64,000 nucleotides of DNA, from NCBI RefSeq assembly GCF_051622035.1, contig NC_135362.1, positions 25,009,001 through 25,073,000 on the forward strand, in the 5' to 3' direction. A program made the position numbers and the translations under genes. Numbering within the stretch: position 1 is the first letter of the stretch; each line of letters opens with the position of its first letter. Source of the DNA: Arctopsyche grandis. Lineage: Eukaryota; Arthropoda; Insecta; Trichoptera; Hydropsychidae. Shown here piece after piece: positions 23,529 to 36,151 of the stretch. Under the pieces are notes generated by a model. The model saw only the letters and a list, made by a program, of their open reading frames with translations. It was not told the origin of the DNA and made no database searches.

Positions 23529-23780
23529 CATAGATATATATAATACACATAGATCCGCCCTCACGCTTTATACTGGTCTCCCTTTTGGCGCATGCAAAAT
23601 ACATGGCGCATGCACAGTTTCTCTCAGTAGGTAGGTAGGTACCGCTGCGTCGTAGGGAAAAAAAGCTTTTTTTTCCCAACTTCCCCGCTAGTCAAACCCC
23701 CCGCACCCCTCAGTTAGTGAAGATAATATCTCCGACCAAAATTACACGTCAGGGCCCATCTAGTGTATTATACATCAATG
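23529..23780 (-). mobile_element. hAT-type MITE, copy 1
   Basis: It is inverted relative to 34874-35117. The right end is the complement of CATTGATGTATAATACAC; the left end is worn. The flanks TTGGCTAG (23521-23528) and CTGGCTAG (23781-23788) agree at 7 of 8 bases, an 8-bp target duplication as in hAT elements. The interior includes a CCCCGC-rich segment and a GTAGGTAGGTAGG stretch. Confidence 0.85.
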
Positions 23781-23817
23781 CTGGCTAGTTTATGTATTAA
23801 AAAAAATATATATATAA

Positions 23818-23825
<8 letters not shown>

Positions 23826-23898
<73 letters not shown>
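23826..23898. repeat. (TA)n microsatellite
   Basis: About 73 bp of pure TA. Confidence 0.97.
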
Positions 23899-23901
<3 letters not shown>

Positions 23902-23989
23902 GGACTGTATATATTATATGTTTGCGCGTGCGTGGACAAGTATGGAGATTTCAAAAAAACAAATTTTAGAATATCAGGAGTATATGTTA

Positions 23990-24286
23990 TGTATAGGTAT
24001 GTGGCGTGACGACCGGTCGTGTCGAGGAGATGTGCTCATTTAAGCGCCTGTTATGGAAGAGGTGACGTCGCTTCAAATGCGCCTAAGCATGCGCATACAC
24101 ACATCCGAATAGACACACACACACACACATTCCAATTCCTGTTTCCTGTTTGAGTTCCGTTTCTCAATATCTATTTCAGTTCTGATTCCGATTAATTATT
24201 ATTATACGTATTGTAACTTTATTTTAAATCATATATCAACTATTTTCCGAAACCACCCGTTGAAATTTTAACGGGCACAACACTAG
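23990..24286 (+). mobile_element. Helitron 3' end, family A-like
   Basis: The hairpin CCCGTT...AACGGG (24256-24275) is followed 7 bp later by CTAG (24283-24286) and T. The end CACAACACTAG resembles family A. The 5' limit is uncertain; a (CA)n tract lies near 24114-24129. Confidence 0.65.
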
Positions 24287-25799
24287 TATATAAATAAACA
24301 TGGATGTTTGTATGTTTGTTTGTTCGCTAGACAAATATACAATTTTCAACTTTGGACGGTCAAATTTCATATATATACTATTTAATGGTACTTTAATATC
24401 CAATATATAATTTCGAAAGAGACTTTGTATTATATCTAAGGTTTGTTGGGAGCATCTAAAACAAATCAAAGTTTCTATGACGACGATATATGGTTGAATA
24501 TATTTTTTTTTCTAGAGGTTTTATTCTAACTTTGATCCGCCTCAGTATTTGACCCCAAGAAATACGTGGAAGTTCCCAGACCAAAAGAAAAGACTGAAAA
24601 CCTATAAATATTCGTTCATATAAAAGATTAAGCACTGCAACTGACAGTATCCAAAATTGCAATCACTTCCAATATCTAAAATAATCACTCACTATCAAAG
24701 TTATATAATATATGATTCGAAAAAGTAACGAGAAGATGACGGACGAATGATAAGGCGATATTAAGCCATCGATCACCGTCAATTTAGACGGTATCAATGT
24801 ATATACATACATACGATATACATACGATATACATACTTATACTATATGTAAGTATGTATTATTTAAAACCTATTCATATGTAACTAAATATTGTTTACTG
24901 GGCGATAAAATTTAACATGCTTATAAAAGCGTACATAATATCAAAAATTATGCGAGTGCTTTTTTCTTCCAAGATTTTTCCCGTACGGTTCGCGACCCAC
25001 ATTATAATCATCCCCAGATGAAGAATAGGCTTTCAGGCCGAAATCCCTGTGTATGTATTTTTTTTTGTTCAAGGGCTTTCAGCGCCATTTTGAATACGAT
25101 TTCCATACATATCGGTGAATTATACGCGCTTTTGTAATAATTATCGCATTTTCTGTTACGACAAAATTAATTATTTACAATCCTACTACGGAGGAAAACA
25201 AACAAACAAATTACGTATTTGCATTTATATCAAGTAGAAGTATGTGATAAAAAGCGGCATTGACCAGCGTTACTTGAGCATGTCAAATGTGGAAAAAAAT
25301 CAAGTTTATCGGAAATTTTGTACAATTTTGATAAAATTGAGAACTGTAGATTTATAAAATTCATATTCATATATGTCAAGTGAAATTAAATTATAATCCT
25401 CGTAGGGATGTTTTGTATTTGCAGTTGGTTCTTATTTATTGGAACTGGCTGTAGGTGCAAGACATTCCCTAATTTGTATTTTATTACTTGAAAATTTTAT
25501 TTTATCTGCTACTATTATATGTATGTGTATAAATTTATTTTTGTTTGTGTATATTTTATTTTTATCATCTCGCTGTATTTTTACTTTTTTTTCGATGTGG
25601 TGCCGAAACTAACAGATCATAATATCTAAGTAGCCAACACTAATTTATTTAAAGTAGTTAGGTTAAGTTAGGATTTGTTTAATTTATTTAAGGTTAGGTT
25701 GTTAGGGTTGGTAGTACGTTGTGATTCGAATTAAAAATTCACTGACATTGAGAAGTGAATTTGCAATTTAATTTTTTTTATATGTATAGATATCATTGA
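24287..25799. other. No gene seen
   Basis: AT-rich DNA. Loose GGTTAGG-type words occur at 25655-25710. No gene or clear repeat. Confidence 0.4.
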
Positions 25800-26072
25800 A
25801 ACTGCTTTAGGTCATCGACTTTAGAGAGTCTTTAAAAAACATTATGTATCAGATGTACTATAAGCATTTATAAGAATCGTAAATAGGTTTTTGAGCTATT
25901 TTCCTATTATGCTGTACATACATTAACATTAGAATAATATAATACTATGATTACCTACTAACAAAATTAAATTAAAATTGTAAAATAGAAAATGATCAGT
26001 AGATCAATAACTATTAAGATGTAAAGTTAACATAATTTAGTAATAATAAAAAGCATTTAAAAATCAAAATCA
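25800..26072 (+). mobile_element. Jockey-type LINE 3' UTR, copy 3
   Basis: It begins ACTGCTTTAGGTCATCGACT and matches 2005-2280 of copy 1 to the AAATC tail. No coding part is left. Confidence 0.85.
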
Positions 26073-26153
26073 ATATCATTGAAAAAGTGATGTTTTTTCT
26101 CTCGTAGCGAGTTTTCCGCCGATTCGTTGCCACGACTGCGTTTAATTCTTTTA

Positions 26154-26220
26154 TTATTTATCTTTCAGTCGTAAACGTTTCAAAGCGCGTTCTACGGCAG
26201 CGTAAAGCTCTGGTTTTTTG
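26154..26220 (-). CDS. Candidate terminal coding exon, unknown protein
   Basis: On the minus strand a strong splice acceptor (CTTTTTTTCTGTTATTTCAG, 26240-26221) leads into a frame reading KKPELYAAVERALKRLRLKD, then K and stop TAA at 26156-26154, after one leftover base of a split codon. The tail is basic and amphipathic, with base composition richer in GC than the flanks. I do not recognise the protein. Upstream exons would lie at higher coordinates or beyond the window; none was identified with confidence. A chance open stretch of 22 codons behind a good acceptor is possible. Confidence 0.4.
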
Positions 26221-26240
26221 CTGAAATAACAGAAAAAAAG

Positions 26241-29200
26241 ATACGTGTTGGAGATTTATGAGATTTGATGGTTACGGTTCGACGGCTCCCGTTTTTTGCA
26301 CTGCTGATTATTTTCAGTGGTTAAATTTGTGGAAAATTCGAATCCTTTCATTCATACTCGGAATTTGAAGCAACGCGAATTTAAATCAACCTCAATAATA
26401 CTTAATAACGAATAAAAACGTGTGTGCCTTACAAATTAAAAACTCGCTATGAGGCGAAAATGAAAGAAATTCTAAAATAATCAACATGTATTACAAAAAA
26501 AAAATTGTGGAAAAATAATTTCAAATAATGATTTAATGACAATTTCCATTCGGAAGATGCCATTCGCTGTATTTTTTGATCACACCAAATATTAATTATC
26601 AATTTGGCAATAGACGAGCGGTTAAATAATCTCTCGACGGCATTCAGAAACCAGTTTACATCGCGATTGTTTAACGACAAACTCGCATTCGAATTGAAAT
26701 ACAGATATGGTATATATGTAAATTGGAATAGGAAATTTCGATGAAAGGACGATAAACTAGAGTTGTGAGTTTCGAGCGATACGCTCAGAGCAACAATGCG
26801 TATGATACGCTCACATTTACATACATATGTATATACCAACGTGCATACTAAATAATCATTACACGCAACTGACGGGGTGGGGTATTGATTCCCCTGATAT
26901 CTACGGAATGAGGTTCCTATTCATTATTATATAATATATATGTATATTTTTATGATATATGCGCGATAATGCGAAATGCCAGTTTTGTTCGAAATATGTA
27001 CTATATATGGTGATGGATTCAAATGATCATTCAAATCATCGATTGCACAAATGTTACGTAAAACGTTGACATATCAATATTGCATGAAAATTTATAGCAT
27101 ATTGGTTTTTTCATGCATACTTGTATTAAATCCAAACCATTTTTAACGGTGGATTCGTTCCGGTAAATACTATATTATATTATATGTGTAGTTACAAAAA
27201 AATACTTTTATTACAAGACTGAAAAACTTATTTTTCTGATTTTAATAAAATATTATAAATAGAATGGCAAAGAAGACGGTAATATTTATAGCTTTGGATT
27301 AATTCTGAAAACAAAATATTTACTTTTATTATTTTATTAAAATGTATAAGATTTAATATAGCTAAATTGAAAAATTAAATATTCTACATATTTACGTATA
27401 ATATAATACGCTATTTTTTTAGTCTCGAAAATTTCAAAATATCCGTATAATAAGCAAAAAAAAATGTTTACTAACTTTTTAAGACTTCATTTTCCTACAA
27501 AATTAATAAAAACCAAAGGAAAAATTAAAATATTCTTTTCAATTAAGTAAGCGTTTAAACGATTTAAAATAAAAAAAAAATTTAGACAAATATGAATATT
27601 AATTTGTAATCAATAGTTAGATATATAGATATAACAGTATGTAATACTTTCTGTTTTTTAAGTCCTGGGAGTAAAAGTAAGGATAAAAAGCACAACGCAA
27701 ATTTTCCACTTAAATTTGTATCACGTTTAAAGATATAAATTAGTCGTTTAAAAGCGTAGAATCTGTGAAATTTTACAAGCTCCCTATTTTTCAGTCTGAA
27801 CAGTGAGATTCGATACTTAGTCTCGTCTACTTTTCTTCTCGACACTGAAAAGCTTCTCGCTGAAACTCCATTAGCTCTCGCATGGACGTCTTCGTCCCTT
27901 TTTCCCTTCACTATTAACATTTTTTTCTCCTCAGCTTCTCGTATGTCTGAAACGATCCTCTGGGGGACAAATTTAATCACACGCCGTAAAACGAAATCGT
28001 GGGCAGAGACGTGTACCACATTTAATTTACGACTCGATCCACTTGTGATAACAAGCGCTCGAGAAAATTCTACATCATTTTGCAATTTGCTAAAGTGACT
28101 GATTACGCTCGAAATTCAACTAATTGGAAAATACAAAATTCGATATAAAACAATCTTTAAACAGTTACAGAAACAAATGTAAAACTACATACATATGTAC
28201 ATATAATATGTAATGTCTATTTGTGAAAATTGTATTAGCGATACGAACATACATACATATATTACCTTCAACATATTTTTTTATAAACAAGATCTCTATA
28301 AATCAGAAATTATCTCAGAAATGAAACAATTAGTTGGTTTGATGAATTGCAGTTAGCCCGCAATATTCTGTCAAAATCATGTATGAAATTTTATAATGGA
28401 AGATGACCCCAATAAAGGAAAGTATTGTTAATTCCAATAATGTTCATAAAACAAATCTTAAACACAATGATGTTAATACTAAATGGAAATTTTCGTAGAA
28501 TAAAAATAATATTCTAGACGTACTATTTAAGGACAGTATATTTATTTTAATTTTTTATTTAATATTTGGGAAAGGCGGCAAGGCCGATGGAGCCAAGGGG
28601 TTTCATAACCACTCATACAGTAATATAATATGTACAAAAATACAAATAATAAATAAGATTATGAAATAAAAAGTTTATTTTTAAAATGGTTAAAGTTACT
28701 AGAAGAAATGAATGAATCCATTTAAATTAAATTCTTTACATATTATAATACTGACAGTTTCAAACTTTTATACCTACTCTAGTAAAATTTTAATATAATA
28801 TAAATCAAATGCGATATTAAATTATGTATGTCAGTTTGGCGACTCGTTGCTGTAGACTCTAATATAATATAATATATAATAATTGAAAAGAGCGATATAG
28901 AAATTTATCTATTACGTTACGTTGCGGAATTTTCATATCTTATGACGTTCATGCATATAATAGGTATTCTATTACAATTTATAATGAAATATAGGGTTGT
29001 GCTAAACATAAAAAACCATACATAATGCATATATAATATAATACTAGTGATCACGCTCAGCTATGCCTGAACAATTGTCAAATGAATGAATAAATAAATC
29101 ATTGATATGCATAGAGAATTTAATAATACGAGTCGTAGAGTCTGGATACAGCATTAGCTTGAAAATTTTTCTTCGAACAGAAAATTCTTTTATCAAATGC

Positions 29201-30813
29201 AATTTTGAGATATTTTTGATGGTAAGGCTCATTCATAGTAAGGTATTGTTATTAATAATATTTTGAGTTCTTAAAAATCAGATTGATTGAATTGTGTTAT
29301 GAACAAAAGCCTTATCTTTTGGTGGTTTAATTATATAAAATGCTAAAGAAAAAAACAGTGCCGATTTGTCCGCAGACAAACCATCAAGAGACATTGATTG
29401 ACTAATTAGATAACATTTTTATTTCAAATGCATGTACAAATAATATACATACATACATTTGTGAATCTACTAGAAACTATATGTTTCGAGTGGTAGTGAG
29501 TAGAGTATAGTATGTAGATCTCGAGACACGCCAAGAACCTCAAGTGACTTGAGGCTTTATTAAGTTCCAACAGCTATCTTGTTATAGTCAGTCGAGGACT
29601 TAGCCAGTGGATAAAATTTATACTCGACTATCGCAATAATCATGTAAAGTAAGTTAACCTTGGAAGATTGAATAATTGAGCAAATACCGATTAAACCATC
29701 GCTAAACAAAGTACATTTCCAAAATTATGTTCAATTTTAATAACACATTCATCAAAGACAATTCAAACTCATTCCGATATTGATTAATAAAACGAACTAA
29801 ACAAGATGAAAAGAAAAACAAACATGTAAATAAATTGCGAAACAACTGAATGAAATTTGCAAACAAGTACACACAACGTAGCCCATAAACTTCGATTCAT
29901 ATTCGTAGGTATTGTATTATGAATGTGTTTGTTTCTTTTTTCGGTATTTATTTTTTATATTGTTCGAAATCGAAAATCTACCATTCTTTCGGCGTATATA
30001 ATAAAACGATATATCTTTCAACGCCGAAGCCATTTTGTATACAATTTATAAAGAAAATCGGAAAAATATACTCTCACGAGTGCGCATAAATCGGGCAAAC
30101 AAGATGCAAATCGCCCATCGCACAATAAAAATATCGAAAAAGAAAAATACACTAGGTCGGTAGTAAAAAAAATCAGCAACACACGTACATACTATACTTT
30201 AATATGGCGTTAAACAAGAGTCGTAAAATTTTTCGCATAAAATGAAAATCCCTTTCCGTACCGGAAAATTCGCTGCATAAATATAAGCATTAATCTTTGC
30301 TTTTTTTCCCTTTTTATTCTATATAAATAGGATTAATTATTCTAAAAAATCGCTATATATGTATATATGGTATATGCATATAAATAAGAAAGGCCTTTTC
30401 TTATAGTTATATTTTCCATAGAAATTTATACAAAATGTACTGTCAACTTTAGAAGTTTGAAATATATATTGTCATTGTGAAAAATGTAGTAAGATAGGGA
30501 AGTGTCAAGCTGAAACTGTCATAAATCAGAAACAGGCAAAATTTCCAGGGTTGTACAAACGATACATCTGTTTAATATATTTATGAGTCATTCAAAAGTC
30601 AATTGATGTAGAATACGTACGTATGTATGTACATATATCTATAGGTGTACTATTCCATACCATTACAATACAAATGCATAATACATATGTATGTAGTTAC
30701 TAACTGCTGAAGTGAATTCATTACGTATGAACTTGGACCTGAGTGAACCTGGGTATTTTAGCTATGTACATACATATTATCAAACTTTCATTTATAAATT
30801 ATACATAAAGGGA
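26241..30813. other. No certain gene seen
   Basis: Mostly AT-rich DNA. A minus-strand frame of 167 codons at 27582-28085 is Lys/Arg/Phe-rich, has a GC-richer first half (27780-28085), and matches no family I know. A minus-strand frame of 130 codons at 26447-26839 is likewise unconvincing. The region might be intron of the gene ending at 26154. Confidence 0.35.
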
Positions 30814-30845
30814 CTAGCCGGCGTTGCCAGGAAAAGCCGAGCATT
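30814..30845 (-). mobile_element. Helitron-like 3' end
   Basis: The complement reads CTGGCAACGCCGGCTAG with a GGC-AAC-GCC hairpin before CTAG. The related word GCCCGGCGTTGCTCGGG follows at about 30967. The 5' extent is not defined. Confidence 0.45.
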
Positions 30846-31384
30846 TGAGTGAATGAAATTTGCGGGAAAAATAACCTTCAAATGTCTTTGACTCAGTCTG
30901 AAATACAAATCTCCAGTACTAAAATTGATTTTTTAACTACTAAAAGAATAAAAAGCAAACACACTTGCCCGGCGTTGCTCGGGTATTCGATCCCGGCCTC
31001 CAACTATACTAATAAGGTATGGTACCACGAGATCTATAGATTTATATAGTATATAAATAACCACTCCTTTATACACTGTAGATAAACTAATAATCTTAAA
31101 CAAATATATCATACTTATGTATGTATATAATATATGTATAGGTAATACATGTTTAGGCCGAATCTGGCTCTCCATTTTTTTAAATGCCAAATAAATTCAT
31201 TAGAGTTATATATATGTAGATTTATTTATTTTACATACATATGGTATGTAAAATAAATAAATACATACACCTGGTATATATATAAAAACATATGTATACC
31301 AGGAAAGCCTATCAGGGAAACCCAAATGTGCCTTCCTGACCAATTACAATTATTGCAGCATTTTTGTTACATAAATCGTTGAAT
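30846..31384. other. No gene seen
   Basis: AT-rich, with Helitron-derived words near 30967-30990. Confidence 0.4.
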
Positions 31385-31535
31385 TTCGAATTGGCAAAAT
31401 CTAATATAAATATCCAAGTCTGATCAGCAGTACGGCAGAAATACTTCGAATAAATTATTTTCAATCGAGGTCAACCCATGGCTTGAACTTGGGTAACTCT
31501 CAGTGGTTAGTATTAACGTAACTACAGAACCATTA
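31385..31535 (-). mobile_element. tRNA-derived SINE, head type 2, truncated
   Basis: The minus strand matches 4155-4375 and 44417-44665 (GTACTGCTGATCAGACTTGG; head with GGTTAATACTAACCACTGAG-like words). Confidence 0.7.
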
Positions 31536-33743
31536 TTAAGTATTATAAGCATATAAAGTCCAAGCCTTGATTTAAATCCGTTGATTTAAATCATAACTTT
31601 CCAATTCAAATGTTAAAATATCTTGATTTATCAAATGGTTATAGATTTGATACATTAGAAATTCGATTGTGATCAGTGAATAAAGTGTTAACATTCATTC
31701 AACACGAACCAAACTTATGAAACTATCTCGAAAGCGATAAGATCTTCCAATATTCAAATTCGACGACAGACTTCCTGGTAATCCTCGAATTTCCCTCCCT
31801 ATCACTATCTCGCATCTCATCTCCGAGAAAGCAAAGGCTTTCTAGGATTCACAGGCTCTAGAAAAACACATTAGTTTCGATACACATCTATCCAATCCGA
31901 ACGGGAAGACACCCGAATCAAATTCTAACGCATACCGAAATTGTTTCAGCGCGAAAGGCTAAGTTTTCGCATAAATCTTTTCGAGATGCGTAAGGGTTTG
32001 TCAAAATCTGGAAAACCTCAGTGGAAAACCTATTGATTTATGCATTATACGTTCAGGTGGTTCGATGGAAAACTTTACGTGTGTCAGTGAACTTCATAAG
32101 CAGACCGTAAATCAACAAAAAAAAAACAGTAACGTTTAAATTAAAAGATAAAGTGCGAAGACAAACATTTTCCAAGAGAGAGAGCTTTCAAAGAAAATTA
32201 TCATGGAATTTTCAATTGTAAAAGAAAAGTTGAGTGAGAGCTCCGTTTGCGTATTTTTCAGAGGCAATTAATACAAAAATTTAAAATTTAAATTAACCAT
32301 TATAGTGGAACTTTACTCGCTCCAATTTTTCATTGTCGAATTTTTAATTTCAGTAGCGCATGAAAGCCTTTACAAAGGGTAGTGAAAAACTCTGAAAGTA
32401 AACGTTCTATACAATGGATTTGACAATATATCTATGCGAAATATTTTCAGTTGTAATTGAATCTGCTACATTTTCATTATGTTCCGAAATTATAAAACAT
32501 GTATATCAATAGAATCATTATGTACTTATGATTTTAATATGTACATGTCTGTAAAAAAAATGACAATTTTCATGGCTAGAAATCCTACGTCAGACCCCAT
32601 GTATGTAAAATTAGTTTATGCTATGAGAGTTAAGACTTGTAATATGAGATTTATGAGTAGTACGCGGCACATATAATTTTTTTAAATAGTTTGGTTTGTG
32701 TAAAAAAAACGCTTGCACACCATATTTATGCCAGGCCAAAATTGACTCCCCAGAATGTTTTCGGCGATATATTTCCTTGTATCATCATTTCGGTTTGATA
32801 GTGATCTATAGCAATGATTCCCATATTTAAATACATGTAAGAGAAACTTGTCGAAATAAAATGTTACGAATAAACAATGACAAGATACGCTTATTCACAG
32901 TTTACCTAGGTATGCCATGCCATACGATTTTGTGTGCCTGCACCTTTATACTTATTGTAACATCAAAAAAATATATATTTCCAGCAAAATGTCTCTAAAA
33001 GTGGGCAATAGCGGAAAAATGTATCGGCATAAGCTCTATCTGGCTAAAATTTCTCGTAAATAGAAACACCGCGACAGACCATATGAGAGACAAATCACCC
33101 GAACCATTGTATTGTGTTGTAAACAAAAACTTATTGGCAGATAAGTCACTGGTCTCGGAGAAACCACTATGACAGAAAAATTTCTGTGCAGATAAATCTC
33201 TATATGCCTATCTTTAGATAATTATCTTAGATTTATACATACATATGTGATAATATTAAGAAATAGTATATCAAATAAATCACTATATTTTAATCACATG
33301 TATACAATATAACTTGTATACAATAGATAGAAACGTTCGAAGGGAAATATTTTCCAAAGGATACAATATTTTCAAACGATTTTCCGGCGATCGCTCGGCG
33401 AATATAATTCCGCAAACGCGGCAATAATTTCTATAATTTGCTACTATTGTTAAAAGATTGCCAAAGCACATAAATAATTCCCTGCGACGAATCGCTCGAT
33501 AACGAATTGAATTTGCCGCTTTTTGAAATATGATTATGCGCTGACAATGCGAGCAGAAAATGGTAGTAATTGAAAAATCATTTATTATACGTATTCTCTG
33601 TATACATATTCATTTTTACGTAAATTCAATTTGAAAACGAAACAAATAAATTTAATGTGTACAAAAAACGATTGAATTTTCAAATTTATATGTTACGTAT
33701 GTAGATTAATTGTTACTCACTATTATTACTGCATATACAGATA
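31536..33743. other. No gene seen
   Basis: Single-copy-looking DNA with GC-richer patches at 31740-32000 and 33340-33560. No convincing coding frame. Confidence 0.4.
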
Positions 33744-33959
33744 TAGTGCACTTTCGATTATCCGGGTGAGAATTATCGACGCTTAAAATAAATTATTTAT
33801 TTAACTATGTACTTTTTGAATAAAATATTACATCTTAATCGTACACCAGAGATTATGATAGCACTACATGTCCTTCCAAATTAAATATTATGAAAATGTC
33901 ATCATACGAAGAATTAGGAAAGCAAAAAAACCTAGATAATTCAAAGGGACTGAAATAAA

Positions 33960-34200
33960 AAATCTTCCTGTTGAAGATTATGACGAAAAAGTTGCGTGAA
34001 TGGATAAAGAGATCTTCGAAGATTGGTTTAAAACTAAATAGGTTCCTGAAGTGAGAAATATTTTAAGTAAAGGGTTACCACAGAAAGCAGTATTATTAAT
34101 AGATAATGCTCCATTTCATTCGAATGAATCTATATTAAAAACAAACGACGGTCTTATGATATAAGTCTAATTCAACCAACGGACCAACGTGTCATCATCA
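33960..34200 (+). pseudogene. Tigger/pogo transposase (DDE) fragment
   Basis: EDWFKTK, stop, then [20 protein letters not shown] followed by DNAPFHSN at about 34035-34125; further on, LIQPTDQRVI near 34170-34200. The pattern LLxDNAPxH, then IQPxDQxVI, is the catalytic core of Tigger/pogo/jerky transposases, which cut and paste the element. Internal stops and loss of both ends show it is dead. Confidence 0.75.
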
Positions 34201-34522
34201 ATGAATGAAACGGCTTTACCGTAGTGATGATCTAAAAAAACTCTTACTGAGGAAGATGATGACTTGATCAATTTCGGGAAAAAATTAGTATATTGGATGC
34301 TATATACACGAAATAGGAAAATCTTGATCGAAAGTAAAACCAATAACACTGGTTTGATCACGGAGACAGATTCTTCTTAACGTGAAAATAGAGATCAAAT
34401 TGTGAATTGTGGGATGTTTCTGTAATATACAGATGAATGGACAATTTGAAATGCTTGAAAAACGTTAATCGGGAAAACATCAAGTAAGTACATAGTTTGA
34501 TCGCGATTAAAATGATCTGGAT

Positions 34523-34818
34523 AAGAATTGTAAATAAGTTTTTGAGCTCTTTTTACTATTATGTTGCAGATTAACATTAGAATAATATAATACTATGATT
34601 ACTAACAAAATTAAATTAAAATTGTAAAATAGAAAAAGATCAGTAGAACAGTAGCTATTAAAATAGATATTTACATACATAAGATGTATTGTGTAAGAGC
34701 TATTAAATATGTATTGTGTAAGAGCTATTAAATATGTATTGTGTAAGAGCAGTATTGTTTTTTATTAACAATGTTAATTGTTAATAAAAAAAAGCATTTA
34801 AAAATAAAAATAAAATAC
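34523..34818 (+). mobile_element. Jockey-type LINE 3' UTR, copy 4
   Basis: It matches the 3' UTR of copy 1 (GTAAATAAGTTTTTGAGCTC) and ends in an AAAATA-type tail. It is inserted in the Tigger remnant. Confidence 0.85.
34686..34755 (+). repeat. 25-bp tandem repeat, about 3 copies
   Basis: Units begin TGTATTGTGTAAGAGCTATT. It is a local expansion inside the LINE tail, not seen in the other three copies. Confidence 0.9.
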
Positions 34819-34873
34819 TACCAATGTAATGTTTCTATTTAACAATAGAAAATATATCAAAAATTGATACTTC

Positions 34874-35117
34874 CATTGATGTATAATACACATAGATGGG
34901 CCCTGACGTGTGATTTTGGTCGGAGATCTTGTCTTCACTAACTGAGGGGTGCGGGGGGTTTAACTAGCGGGGAAGTTGGGTTTTTTTCCCTACGACGCAG
35001 CGGTACCTACATACCTACCTACTAAGAGAAACTGTGCATACGCCATGTATTTTGCATGCACCAAAAGGGAGACCAGTATAACACGTGAGGGCGGATCTAG
35101 TGTATTATACATCAATG
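34874..35117 (+). mobile_element. hAT-type MITE, copy 2, intact ends
   Basis: The left end CATTGATGTATAATACAC has its exact complement at the right; the similarity of the ends extends to about 36 bp. A perfect 8-bp target duplication, GATACTTC, flanks it (34866-34873 and 35118-35125). Length 244 bp. CAxxG ends with 8-bp duplications indicate hAT. Confidence 0.92.
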
Positions 35118-35349
35118 GATACTTCGGATTATCCGATCATTTACTCCCAGCATTAGACCGGATAATCGAGAGGCAACTGTACATATATTATACACCTTGT
35201 CAAAATTGACAATTAAGAGATGTTAGACGTTCCAGAACCACTGCGGGATAGGATGTGTCATGTGAATAATAAGGTTCTTTTGATCATACATCAACGTACA
35301 GGATGTCATCTCGACCCGGCCTTAACCCATTCATTTCGGTGTTCTCCCT

Positions 35350-35364
35350 CCCCCCCCCCCCCCC
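35350..35364 (+). repeat. Poly-C tract (15 C)
   Basis: Pure C run following CTCCCT. Confidence 0.95.
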
Positions 35365-35379
35365 GAACGAGGGTTAATT

Positions 35380-35700
35380 AGTTTGCAAGATGCGCTCCTT
35401 CCGACCTCAAAACCGAGCATTTAGCCGTTCGACGACACGTGCCATTTGTCACGTGTCTCAGCCGTGTTAGGATTTCGAATTATGCATTCAGCGAACGCGC
35501 CATGTCCAATTAGGGGCGACGTGCATCGAAGACTCTCCACGAAATTTGCATCACAAGCGTGGCTAGTTGTCGCCGAATTGCAGACACTCGGGTAAAAAAT
35601 GAGAAACTTGGAAGATTTATCAACGCATCGGATCACTAAACAACGACGAATGATTACATTACTCAAAATATTATATACTATAGTCGATCGGATGAGCGTG
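35380..35700. promoter_or_regulatory. Candidate regulatory island with paired E-boxes
   Basis: GC-richer, single-copy-looking DNA. GACACGTG and CACGTGTC (35434-35441 and 35450-35457) form an inverted pair holding two canonical CACGTG E-boxes, bound by bHLH factors such as CLK/CYC, Myc or USF types. A POU octamer ATTTGCAT lies at 35544-35551. Which gene it would serve is unknown. Confidence 0.4.
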
Positions 35701-35740
35701 AGACTTACGAGAACCGATCATGCTGTCGCATTCGTGCAAT

Positions 35741-36151
35741 GTGTTCTAATATTGTAAGGACGTTAAATTATTTCTTTAATTTTTTTAGATTATTTCTTAT
35801 TTAACTATGTATGTATGTACATATGTACGCATATATGCACATATGTATAGAGCGAATGCAAACAGCAAAATCGTTTTCAGAAAATATAAAGAAAACATAG
35901 CGAATAGATAAAGATCGTAATGGGATCATAAACTAACATATTCGTATACCTAAACATATTTCAATTTAGTGACATTGATATTTGAATTATCAAGTTTTTT
36001 ATTCGACTTTATAGAATTTGAAAAAAATAAACGAAAATGAATACGTAATCATATTAGAATTGTAATAAAACATTACAATTGAGTCGTACTACGCATTATT
36101 TAACCCGAAATTTATATCGTAAATGGAAATACTTTATTCGATCCGATGTAG
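35741..36151 (+). repeat. Dispersed satellite-like monomer, phase 1
   Basis: It runs from GTGTTCTAATATTGTAAGGA to GATCCGATGTA. It matches 46900-47295, but there the GTGTTCTAATATTG part comes after GATCCGATGTA, so the two copies are circular permutations of each other. Confidence 0.8.

Larger units (their letters stand above)
33744..35179 (+). mobile_element. Tigger/pogo-like DNA transposon remnant with nested insertions
   Basis: The left end TAGTGCACTTTCGATTATCC and the complement of the right end CAGTTGCCTCTCGATTATCC pair, with TA outside each. Inside are a decayed transposase, a Jockey LINE tail (34523-34818) and a hAT MITE (34874-35117). CAGT...TCGATTATCCGG ends and a TA target are typical of Tigger. 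Confidence 0.75.

Noticed and set aside
25010..25060. Hammerhead-ribozyme-like segment with GATGAAG...GGCCGAAAT
   Set aside because: The core does not read CTGATGA and the flanking stems do not close, so a ribozyme is not supported.
27582..28085. 167-codon open frame on the minus strand
   Set aside because: Rich in Lys, Arg and Phe with no family resemblance; no start context or splice evidence sets it apart from chance.
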